From positions 62,001-126,000 of the forward strand of contig CAIVEI010000070.1 in NCBI GenBank assembly GCA_903904835.1: a stretch of DNA of 64,000 nucleotides. Direction: 5' to 3'. The DNA comes from an uncultured Schlesneria sp. GTDB lineage: Bacteria > Planctomycetota > Planctomycetia > Planctomycetales > Planctomycetaceae. A model generated the notes under the pieces. That model searched no databases, was not told the DNA's origin, and saw only the letters and a program-made list of their open reading frames with translations. Each line of letters starts with the position of its first letter. Position 1 is the stretch's first letter. A program made the translations under genes and the position numbers. Below are positions 36,350-45,540 of the stretch, in pieces.

Positions 36350-36739
36350 ATGAACGTTCGTTTCGTCACTCGCCAAGTCCACGCATGGATTGACTACCCC
36401 GTTGCCATCAGCTTGATGGTGATGCCATTTGTCCTCGGACTCGGTACTCAGAATCCGATTGCACTCTGGCTGTCCGTGGTAACCGGCGTCGCCGCATTCG
36501 TACTGACACTGTTGACCGACCATGAATTGGGCGTTTTCCGCGTGCTTCCTTATTGGTTTCACGTTGCAGTCGACCGGATTGTCGGGGTCACGTTTATTGC
36601 GGCACCGCTGGTGTTTGGGTTCAGTGGCCTGGATGCAGGCTACTATTTCGCGAATGCTGCCGCAGTACTCCTGGTCACGTTCGTCTTGAACGCACCAGAG
36701 TCCACGGAATCAAGCCGAAGCATGGCAACCGCCGCTTGA
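36350..36739 (+). CDS. SPW-repeat membrane protein
   Basis: 129 residues from an ATG with AGGAG upstream. Four hydrophobic helices in two pairs, each pair opened by a similar stretch (HAWIDYPVAISLMVMPFVLG and FHVAVDRIVGVTFIAAPLVF), match the SPW/DUF-type two-fold repeat of small membrane proteins. The function of the family is not known. It is divergent from the ECF sigma factor gene, and could be one of its targets. Confidence 0.75.
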   Translation: MNVRFVTRQVHAWIDYPVAISLMVMPFVLGLGTQNPIALWLSVVTGVAAFVLTLLTDHELGVFRVLPYWFHVAVDRIVGVTFIAAPLVFGFSGLDAGYYFANAAAVLLVTFVLNAPESTESSRSMATAA

Positions 36740-36851
36740 AGCTGAGAAGTGTCTTCCTTTCTCTGGGTCGCGTGGCTTGCTGATAGCACGCGTCGCAGAG
36801 GCGGGGGAGGGAAAACTTCAGGAGGCTTGAGAGCGACGTCCAATACCAGAA

Positions 36852-36902
36852 TGGCACGGTGAACCCATTTGCGAATCATCGCGTTTTGGATTCACCGTGC
36901 CA
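36852..36902. repeat. 12-bp inverted repeat
   Basis: TGGCACGGTGAA at 36852-36863 is repeated inverted at 36891-36902 with a 27-bp spacer. It may be a terminator-like structure for the SPW gene or a short mobile repeat. No T tract follows. Confidence 0.4.
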
Positions 36903-36914
36903 CATCGATGTAGA

Positions 36915-37364
36915 CTAAGGAACGATCGGTTCAACCTCCGTGACTTGAGGTTCGCCCTGGTTTGGCAAAGGTTGAAAAACATAGACCTTCGCCGCACCTT
37001 GGAGGCCGTTTGGCACCACGACAGCCGTCGTGGTCAGGAAGGCGTAGTTAGTTCCTGCGACCAACTGCGTTGCAAAAGCAACGGGCGTGTACGAATTAGA
37101 AATTTGTTTTTGATGGAGGGTGGCATCAGGGGATTTTGGGAGAGCGATCGCTACGAAATCTCTGGAACCTTGAGGTATCTGCCAGTCAACTTTAAAATCA
37201 AACTGCCACTGATTCTCGTTGTTAACGAATTGACATGACGGAGGTTTTTGCAGACAGAAAACGTGATCCCCGTGGAATTGGGGCGTTTCGGGGTTTTCTG
37301 ACAGATGTGTCGACAGTACACTATAAGTGATCCGCGCAGGGACGGTGCGGTCAGTTGACCTGTT
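36915..37364 (-). pseudogene. Stefin/cystatin-like reading frame without start codon
   Basis: On the minus strand a frame is open for 150 codons (37364 to a TAG at 36915), bounded upstream by TAA. It has no ATG, GTG or TTG until deep inside the cystatin part. The translation contains the cystatin inhibitory loop QLVAGTNY (family pattern QxVxG), followed by strands ending in KVYVFQPLPNQGEP, close in pattern to the LKVFKSLPGQNE region of stefins. Cystatins block papain-like cysteine proteases. The upstream ~80 codons hold a second beta-rich stretch (QWQFDFKVDWQIPQGSRDF). Either the 5' end is lost or displaced, or a non-standard start is used. Confidence 0.5.
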
Positions 37365-37466
37365 TTATGGCCGCTCCTGCCGCGATACCACAGAAGTGTT
37401 CTGTGAGTGGGATTTGCTTTTGGTTCGATTCAGACGAAAAGCAATCGTAACGGAAGGGACGCCATT

Positions 37467-38732
37467 ATGGCTGCAAAGCCGCTTCGTTTGTTGCACGCCG
37501 CCAACTTACAGTTGGATTGCCCGCTTCGTGATACGGGGGCCATCACTGATGAAGTTCGCGAGATCGTCGAGACTGCAACTTTAACCGCATTTGAACGAAT
37601 CGTGGCGACATCCCTGGAAAAGGATGTCGATGCGCTCGTAATCACTGGCAACACGTTTGATGCCAGCTATCCCAGTCTCGCTGCGGAAGTTGCGCTGCGA
37701 GACGGTTTCAGCCGCCTTTCCGAACGACAGATTCCAGTCTTTATTGTTCCCGGGCGGATCGATCCTGGATCTGCATGGCAGGAAATGCCTCCCCTTCCCA
37801 GGAACGTGACCGTTTTTCTGGATCATCACGAAACACCGATCGACCTGACGGACCACGGGCACCTGTTGGCCACAATTCTGCCGGTCACGGCCGAGACTTC
37901 GATCGATCCAGAGGAACTCGCCAACATTCAAGGGGGGCGAACTTCGGCTAAGGGGGATCGACCATTTATGGTTGGGTTGCTGCTGACCGATCGCGTGGTT
38001 GAAAAGCAAGAACGGCCACGACTGTCTGCAGCTCGGTTTGCCGCGTTGGACTGGCTCTTATGTCCGGCTGGTGCCGACACCGACTCGCTTCCTTTGACCG
38101 ACGGTCATATTTTTACTCAAGCCGCACCGCAAGGGATGAGCCCTTCAGAGACGGGTACTCACGGCGTGACGTTGTTAGAGGTCGATTCCAATCGCAAGAC
38201 GAAGAAAACAGTGATCAGCCTGGCGCCCGTTCGTTGGGAACAGCTCAATCAATCCGTCGATAACATCAGCAGTCGGGAAGTTTTGGTTGAGCGAATGGTC
38301 GCTCAATTGGAACGGTTGCCCCTGCTGAAAGGCGAGGCATTACGAATCATCGGATGGCAATTGGATCGGACTTCCAGTGACACACTTGGCTGGGCAACGG
38401 AAGCGGCAGCGAACGAGCTGTCAGGGGCCTTGACGGAACTCAGCGATCATCCTGATGGACTTCGGTATGTGCACCGGATCCGTCCTGTCGAATTAGATCT
38501 GTCACTAATCGAGCCGGCTCATCGTGAAGTCTTGACTGAATATCTGCTGGCACTCGAACGCAAAGGCGCCGTTGATCAACGTGTTTTTTCCAAATGGCTT
38601 TCGGACTCCCATGTGGGAGATGTGCTGAAGGCAGGTCACTGGGAACAGTGGACTCAGTCAATTCAGCCAGAACAGGTGACGGATCGGGCAAAGCAATTGG
38701 GATGGAAATGGTTTTCAACAATCGGAAAGTAA
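37467..38732 (+). CDS. YhaO/SbcD-like phosphoesterase-fold protein, catalytic residues lost
   Basis: 421 residues from the ATG at 37467 (GGAAGGG upstream). The Mre11/SbcD-type fold is visible from order and spacing of motifs, but the metal ligands are replaced: motif 1 reads HAANLQLD (Asp to Asn13, His to Gln15), motif 2 GNTFD (Asp to Asn62) and motif 3 PGRID (the NH pair to Arg-Ile). The later His-x-His is also missing. It should be inactive as a nuclease. The SMC-like ATPase gene follows 120 bp downstream, as in yhaO-yhaN and sbcDC, so a structural or DNA-sensing role with that partner is likely. Confidence 0.8.
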   Translation: MAAKPLRLLHAANLQLDCPLRDTGAITDEVREIVETATLTAFERIVATSLEKDVDALVITGNTFDASYPSLAAEVALRDGFSRLSERQIPVFIVPGRIDPGSAWQEMPPLPRNVTVFLDHHETPIDLTDHGHLLATILPVTAETSIDPEELANIQGGRTSAKGDRPFMVGLLLTDRVVEKQERPRLSAARFAALDWLLCPAGADTDSLPLTDGHIFTQAAPQGMSPSETGTHGVTLLEVDSNRKTKKTVISLAPVRWEQLNQSVDNISSREVLVERMVAQLERLPLLKGEALRIIGWQLDRTSSDTLGWATEAAANELSGALTELSDHPDGLRYVHRIRPVELDLSLIEPAHREVLTEYLLALERKGAVDQRVFSKWLSDSHVGDVLKAGHWEQWTQSIQPEQVTDRAKQLGWKWFSTIGK

Positions 38733-38852
38733 TCGATGAACAGGCCGGGCCGGGTGATTGTTTCAAGTCACCATTCGAAATAGTCGGTTGACCGCCGTCA
38801 ATGCAAAGACGGGCAAATAATACTGCTTCATTCATTGCCGCGAGAGAACAAG

Positions 38853-41800
38853 ATGCGGATCACTGGGATTGAAATCGAACGATTCGGAGTCTGGCAAAAC
38901 TATCAGCAACCGCTGAATCGGGAAGGGTTAACCGTCTTCTATGGCCCGAATGAAGCGGGGAAGACGACTCTTCTGCGGTTTATTCGCGGCGTCTTATACG
39001 GTTATCCGCCCGACGACCAATTGATCGGGAACAAGAAAAAGACCCGACGCGAGTCGCAATCCGGTTTGCTGCGAGTTGAACATCAGTCGCAGGAATACGA
39101 GATTCGCCGCACAGGATTCGGCGAAAATTCCGGGATCTTGTCGGTCAAGGGGATACCTTCGGGTGAACCGACGACCGCGTTCATGGAAGAACTGCTGGCC
39201 TCAACTGACGAAAAATTGTTTGAATCGGTATTTGCCGTTGGGCTTCCGGAACTTCAGCAGTTCGCGACTCTCACTGCAGATCAAGTTGGGGACCACCTGT
39301 ATGGAATGACGCTGGGTCCCCAGGGTCGACTTTTGATGGAACTGCCACACCGAGCCAACCACGAACTGCATAGGCTGCTCTCCAACAATGGTGAATCGTT
39401 AATTCCGCAATTAATGAAACGGCACGAGGAACTTCAGCGGCAATCAGGGCATTCGTTTCGCCAACGTGACCGATATCGCGAATTGTTGCGAAAGAAATCG
39501 GATCTCGACGATCGAATTATCAAACAACGAAATCGACAGGCTGAATTACAAACCAAACTTCGCGGCTTCAGCCACCTGGAAAAAATCCATCCCCCCTGGT
39601 CCAGGTGCCGGGAATATCGCCACGAGCTTAATACTCTTCCCGATTTCAGCGCGTTCCCTGCCGACGGAGTCAGTCAACTTCAACGGTTGGAAACGGACAC
39701 GAACGCGGCAGTCCAAAAGCGTGAATCGCTACTGGCTGAAGTGTCGCAAATCAACCAAAAGCTGTCAGAGATTCGGATCGACCCCGAAATCCGCCGATTC
39801 TCGGGCGCCGTTCAGATCCTGGTTGAGCAGCGGGCTGTGATCAAGGAGATCGAGCCACACATTCATGAGTTACACGCTGAAGCCAGGGAACAAGAACGAG
39901 CTGTTGTCGAGCATCTTTCATCTCTCGGACCTCATTGGACGATGGAGCGTCTTGATTCAGTTCAAGATTCACCCAAAGCACACGCCGATTTCGTGCAAGC
40001 CGCTCGCGAATATCAGGCGATCGACTCGAAAACACGTCGAATGCAGCGTCGTTACCGACGAGCCAACGCCCGTATTCGAGACAAAGAACTTGCTGTCCGT
40101 ACCGAACTTCAGGATTTCGGTATCCCGGTTGAAGCGTTGAATGAATCGATCAATGTTGCTCAAAAGCGGCTTGATCAGTTAATTGATCTTGGACGCTGGC
40201 ATTCCAAAGCGACGCAGCTTGAGAATCAGACGATCGGAATCGACGAACAACTCGAGCAACTTCACGATCGACACGGAATTCCAAATTGGATCTACGGAAT
40301 TCTCGCATGGTTCACTATCGCAGGTTTCGCTTTATTTGTGACCGGTGCGTACTCGGCCGTTTATACGGGATGGCTCGTAGGGCTAATCTTTATCGCGCTT
40401 TCGGTCTTCGCAGGGGGGACCGCCTGGGCGTTTCGAAATCATTTCGAACAAAACCTTCAGGAACAGGTCGAACAATTACGACAGCAGCGCCGGGAATGCG
40501 AAACTAACCGCTGGACCATTCTTAAGCACATCCAATCGTTTATTGATGAGAGCGGTCTGCGCCGATGGTGGGGCGATCAAGTCACGCCGCAAGACCTGGC
40601 CAGCGGAGAACTACTCGCCCAAGCTTCACAACGAGCTGCAGACCTGGACCGGTCTCAGCGAGAATTCCATCGAGTCTTACAGGTGCGCCGGCGATTGAGT
40701 GCAATTCGAGGCGATCTGCAACTTCAACAACGTGAGTTGGGTAATTCTCGCAAAAACTGGTGTCAGACATTATCGAGCCTGGGGTTTGATGAAACCGTCC
40801 ATGTTGACTCGGCATTCGAACATTGGAAGCATGTAATCGCCGCCCGCGATGTACGGCGACAGTATTTAGAAACCGTGGAAAAATCACGTGAGATCCGCCG
40901 GACATTCGATCGTTTTCGAAAACAAGTCGAAACGGTTGGGCATCGAATGCAACGGCCCGAATTGAATTACGGGAACCCTTCGGAGATTGTCGATCTGTGG
41001 GAAGGTGAGCTTCGCACCGCCCGACAGTTATCGCACGAACGCAAGCAATTACAAAAACTTCAAATTCAGCGTCGAAAAGAAACCGTTGAATATCAGCGTA
41101 AAATCGACGTGTTGAATAAAAGCCACGATGCCCTGCTGGCCCTGGCTGGTGTGACTCACCGTTCACAACTCAACCATCGACTCGAATTGATGGAACGACG
41201 GAAGCAGGTTGAGTCGCTACTGGAACAAACCGCGCGAGAACTTGAGCACCTGGTCAAGTCACAGCCTGATATGGCGTTTGTTGATGAAGATCTGATGCAA
41301 TACAACCCCAAAGATGCTATAGGGTTGATTAAACAGTTCAACCACGAACACACCGAACTCGAACATCATATCGAGCAGACGTTTGAGCAACTTGGAACGG
41401 TCAAGCAGGAGCTAAAACAACTCGAACACGATCGGCGCGGCACTCGCATCCATCGTGAACTGTCACAAGTGGAAAACGATTTACAGCAAGCCTGGCTCAC
41501 CTGGTTTTCGTCGTCATTGGCTGAGGAAGCCATTCATGAAGTCGCCGGACAGTTCGAACAGGCCAATCAGCCTGAAATGCTTGCCGCAGCAATCCCGTTC
41601 TTACACAAGCTGACTCTCGGAAAGTACAATCACCTCTGGACCCCGTTGGGGCGTAAGCAGTTGTTTGTCGACGATGACAAGCACGAATCGCTACCGGCCG
41701 AGCGATTAAGCGGTGGAACTCGTGAACAGCTCTTTCTGTCCATCCGGCTGGCGATGGTAAAGGCATTCTCGAAGAAGGGGGTCGATCTTCCAATGGTGCT

Positions 41801-42008
41801 GGATGATGTGACCGTGAACTTTGACCAGGAGCGGTCCGATGCCGCAGTGGAAACTTTGCTTGATTTCACTCGCGATGGCCAGCAATTGCTGGTGTTTACC
41901 AGCCATCTACACTACGCACAATTGTTTGAGAAGCGAGGGATTAAGCCGATTTACCTGCCGTCTCGCAATCCATCGGCGAGCTCGATCGAAGAACGTCGTG
42001 CTGGGTGA
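38853..42008 (+). CDS. YhaN-like SMC-type AAA ATPase
   Basis: 1051 residues from the ATG at 38853. The N-terminal half-ATPase has Walker A YGPNEAGKTTLL (residues 30-41). Long coiled coils (about 175-440 and 560-920) flank a hydrophobic stretch (about 480-530, with GILAWFTIAGFALFVTG), a feature shared with YhaN, which suggests contact with membrane. The C-terminal half has the signature RLSGGTREQLFLS and Walker B LPMVLDDVTVNFD. Rad50/SbcC-like proteins tether and scan DNA; a zinc-hook CxxC is not seen. The partner phosphoesterase lies just upstream with lost catalytic residues. Confidence 0.88.
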   Translation: MRITGIEIERFGVWQNYQQPLNREGLTVFYGPNEAGKTTLLRFIRGVLYGYPPDDQLIGNKKKTRRESQSGLLRVEHQSQEYEIRRTGFGENSGILSVKGIPSGEPTTAFMEELLASTDEKLFESVFAVGLPELQQFATLTADQVGDHLYGMTLGPQGRLLMELPHRANHELHRLLSNNGESLIPQLMKRHEELQRQSGHSFRQRDRYRELLRKKSDLDDRIIKQRNRQAELQTKLRGFSHLEKIHPPWSRCREYRHELNTLPDFSAFPADGVSQLQRLETDTNAAVQKRESLLAEVSQINQKLSEIRIDPEIRRFSGAVQILVEQRAVIKEIEPHIHELHAEAREQERAVVEHLSSLGPHWTMERLDSVQDSPKAHADFVQAAREYQAIDSKTRRMQRRYRRANARIRDKELAVRTELQDFGIPVEALNESINVAQKRLDQLIDLGRWHSKATQLENQTIGIDEQLEQLHDRHGIPNWIYGILAWFTIAGFALFVTGAYSAVYTGWLVGLIFIALSVFAGGTAWAFRNHFEQNLQEQVEQLRQQRRECETNRWTILKHIQSFIDESGLRRWWGDQVTPQDLASGELLAQASQRAADLDRSQREFHRVLQVRRRLSAIRGDLQLQQRELGNSRKNWCQTLSSLGFDETVHVDSAFEHWKHVIAARDVRRQYLETVEKSREIRRTFDRFRKQVETVGHRMQRPELNYGNPSEIVDLWEGELRTARQLSHERKQLQKLQIQRRKETVEYQRKIDVLNKSHDALLALAGVTHRSQLNHRLELMERRKQVESLLEQTARELEHLVKSQPDMAFVDEDLMQYNPKDAIGLIKQFNHEHTELEHHIEQTFEQLGTVKQELKQLEHDRRGTRIHRELSQVENDLQQAWLTWFSSSLAEEAIHEVAGQFEQANQPEMLAAAIPFLHKLTLGKYNHLWTPLGRKQLFVDDDKHESLPAERLSGGTREQLFLSIRLAMVKAFSKKGVDLPMVLDDVTVNFDQERSDAAVETLLDFTRDGQQLLVFTSHLHYAQLFEKRGIKPIYLPSRNPSASSIEERRAG

Positions 42009-42169
42009 GAGTGCATATTAGCCCGGCCTGATGAAAAGGTGAAACTGGCGCAGTCATAGAAGTGTTGCGCTTTTTTTGCGAAAAAGCGTCCCAAACACGG
42101 GGTCGCACGGCTTTGCACTTCTTGGGGGCCGAAACTTGACTAATGAGTCAAGTTTCAGAATTTCATCAA

Positions 42170-42223
42170 AAGTAGCCATCGTCGCTCCGAGGCTGTCAGT
42201 TTTGTAAATTGAGAATGGTCACC
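42170..42223 (+). repeat. Solo copy of a dispersed repeat end
   Basis: About 54 bp (AAGTAGCCATCGTCGCTCC, then GGCTGTCAGTTTTGTAAATT and GAGAATGGT) match the ends of the large inverted repeat at 52213-52628. It is a single copy without an inverted partner and lies after the YhaN-like gene. Confidence 0.6.
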
Positions 42224-42236
42224 GTAAAAACGAAAA

Positions 42237-42256
42237 GAGGCGGGATAACCCGCCTC
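42237..42256 (-). terminator. Terminator of the small basic protein gene
   Basis: A perfect 8-bp stem (GAGGCGGG/CCCGCCTC) with a 4-nt loop, followed on the minus strand by TTTTCG. It starts about 65 bp after the stop of the 32-residue protein. Confidence 0.65.
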
Positions 42257-42321
42257 ATTCTTATTTTTGATCGACGACAACTCGATTGAACGAAAAGCGT
42301 CATGGTCCGGCTGACGCCAGA

Positions 42322-42420
42322 CTAAACACCCAGCTTCTTGCGACGAGCCTTACGAGCCTTCGAGCTTGCTGGACGCTTGCCGTGGTTTGCTTTGTTGACC
42401 TTGCGGTTGGTTTTTGCCAT
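42322..42420 (-). CDS. 32-residue Lys/Arg-rich basic protein
   Basis: The frame from the ATG at 42420 reads MAKTNRKVNKANHGKRPASS followed by KARKARRKKLGV. GGAG lies 6 nt before the start, and a terminator follows, so this is a well-formed small gene. About half the residues are Lys or Arg. Its size and composition suggest binding to rRNA or nucleic acid, as for small basic ribosome-associated proteins, but I cannot name a family. It lies between the YhaN-like gene and rpoN. Confidence 0.75.
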   Translation of the reverse strand: MAKTNRKVNKANHGKRPASSKARKARRKKLGV

Positions 42421-42681
42421 TTTTGTTCTCCGAAGTTTCGATGCAGCGGCAATGCCGCATTCATTGTGATCTTAAAAACCATTCCTGAACCGACGCGAGA
42501 TCGGCCCAACAGCATAGCAGACACGTTTGGGATTGAAAAGTGTCAAAGTGTGATAATCGTTTTCGAGATTTCGGCGGCGAGAAGCCGCCGGAACTTGTGA
42601 CGTTCGAATCAGGTGACGGCGGTCCTGACAACGCTGATCGACGGATTGTGTGCGACGGAAGTGCGCTCGCGTTTTGTGCTG

Positions 42682-42776
42682 GGATCGGGTGTTCAATTTC
42701 AAAATTGGCCACAGGGGGCGAATTATCTATGAAAACGGTCAGGCTGGCCAATTTTGAAATTTGAACGCCCGACCCC
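42682..42776. repeat. 30-bp inverted repeat downstream of rpoN
   Basis: Arms 42682-42711 and 42745-42776 pair almost perfectly (GATCGGGTGTTCAA, then TTTCAAAATTGGCCA and its complement with one extra base and a few G-U type changes). The spacer is 33 bp. It may be a miniature element or a terminator of the rpoN transcript, since it lies 80 bp beyond the rpoN stop. Confidence 0.55.
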
Positions 42777-42856
42777 CTCTTCGAAACAGAACAACTCGCG
42801 AAGGATGAACCTACTTTGAATCCATCGTCAGACGTGCCCAAACCGGATGAGCCGCG

Positions 42857-44341
<1,485 letters not shown>

Positions 44342-44522
44342 TTTAGGATCTCAATTCAATCGCAGGGCAAAGTTCACGAACGAGTCGTGGTCTCTGCTTT
44401 AGCGATGAAAAAACACATCATTTTTAGTTAACTTCGACTTGCCCAACTTCGTTTTCGAATCACGATCTACGCATAAGTGTTTTCTGCTGCACGGGAGTCA
44501 TTCCTCAAAAAAAACGCCAAAA

Positions 44523-45146
44523 TTAAAATGACTGTCGTCCTCGGATCGCATCAGCCAGCATTTCCCGATTGGCAAACTCTAGCACACTTCCCGAGGCAAT
44601 CCCGCGAGCTAATCGCGTAATCTTGACCGGATCGTTTGCCAGCAAATTGGAGATGTAGAGTGCCGTTCCATCACCTTCGAGCGTTGGGTTTGTCGCCATC
44701 AGGATTTCTGTGACGCCACCGTGACGCACGCGTTTGACGAGAGCGTTGATATTTAAATCTTCGGGTCCCACGCCGTTGAGTGGTGCCAGCCGACCCCCGA
44801 GAACGTGATAAACTCCGTTAAAGATCGAAGCGGCTTCGAGTGCAAGCAGGTCTCGCGGCTGCTCGACCACACAGACAGAGTGCTTGTCGCGACGGGGATC
44901 GCTGCAAATACTGCAAGTCTCACCCTCGGTCAGGTTGAAGCAGATGGAACAAGGGCGAACAACCGTTTTGACCCGACGAATGGCCTCGGCCAGAGAATTG
45001 GCTTCGTCTTCGGAGCAGTCGAGCAAATGATTTGCGAGTCGCTCGGCCGACTTGCGTCCAATGCCAGGCAACTTCGCCAGACGCTCGATCAAGTTCCCCA
45101 CGGCGGCTCCGTATGGATGTCGTGGTGGCTCCTCAATCCTTGCCAT
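44523..45146 (-). CDS. recR: Recombination protein RecR
   Basis: 207 residues, standard length. An N-terminal helix-hairpin-helix ([20 protein letters not shown]), a four-Cys zinc finger (CSICFNL ... [10 protein letters not shown]) and a Toprim domain ([11 protein letters not shown] ... [14 protein letters not shown]) are all visible. RecR acts with RecF/RecO to load RecA at gaps. The gene order dnaX-ybaB-recR is widely conserved and the three are close enough to form an operon. Confidence 0.96.
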   Translation of the reverse strand: MARIEEPPRHPYGAAVGNLIERLAKLPGIGRKSAERLANHLLDCSEDEANSLAEAIRRVKTVVRPCSICFNLTEGETCSICSDPRRDKHSVCVVEQPRDLLALEAASIFNGVYHVLGGRLAPLNGVGPEDLNINALVKRVRHGGVTEILMATNPTLEGDGTALYISNLLANDPVKITRLARGIASGSVLEFANREMLADAIRGRQSF

Positions 45147-45181
45147 TAATCGTTACTCCCTCAATTGAAGGTGGCGCCCAA

Positions 45182-45535
45182 CTATTTACCTAAGCCCATT
45201 CCCGCCAAAACATCGCCCATTCCCGGCAAATTCAATCCGCCGGTGATAGAGCTCATCTCCTGAGCCTGCTTCTCAAGCAGTTTTTCAAGAGCCTGGTTTG
45301 TCGCGGCAACAACGAGGTCTTCCAGCATTTCTTTGTCGCCCGACTGAAACAATGCTGGATCGATTTTGCAGGCAAGAACTCTCATTGTGCCGCCCACCGT
45401 GACTCGGACCATCCCTGCACCCGCTTCACCATCACACTGCAAATTGGCGAGTCGTACTTTCGACTCAGCCATTTTTTCTTGTATCCCTTGAGCCTGCTTC
45501 ATCAGCGAGGCGAATTGACCGATTTCTTTAAACAT
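45182..45535 (-). CDS. YbaB/EbfC nucleoid-associated protein
   Basis: 117 residues. The central stretch (GMVRVTVGGTMRVLACKIDP, then DKEMLEDLVVAATNQAL) is the family core, flanked by helical ends with a Gly/Met-rich C-terminus (GGLNLPGMGDVLAGMGL). It is a dimeric DNA-binding protein that shapes the nucleoid. Placed between dnaX (5 bp away) and recR, as in many bacteria. Confidence 0.93.
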   Translation of the reverse strand: MFKEIGQFASLMKQAQGIQEKMAESKVRLANLQCDGEAGAGMVRVTVGGTMRVLACKIDPALFQSGDKEMLEDLVVAATNQALEKLLEKQAQEMSSITGGLNLPGMGDVLAGMGLGK

Positions 45536-45540
45536 GTCGA

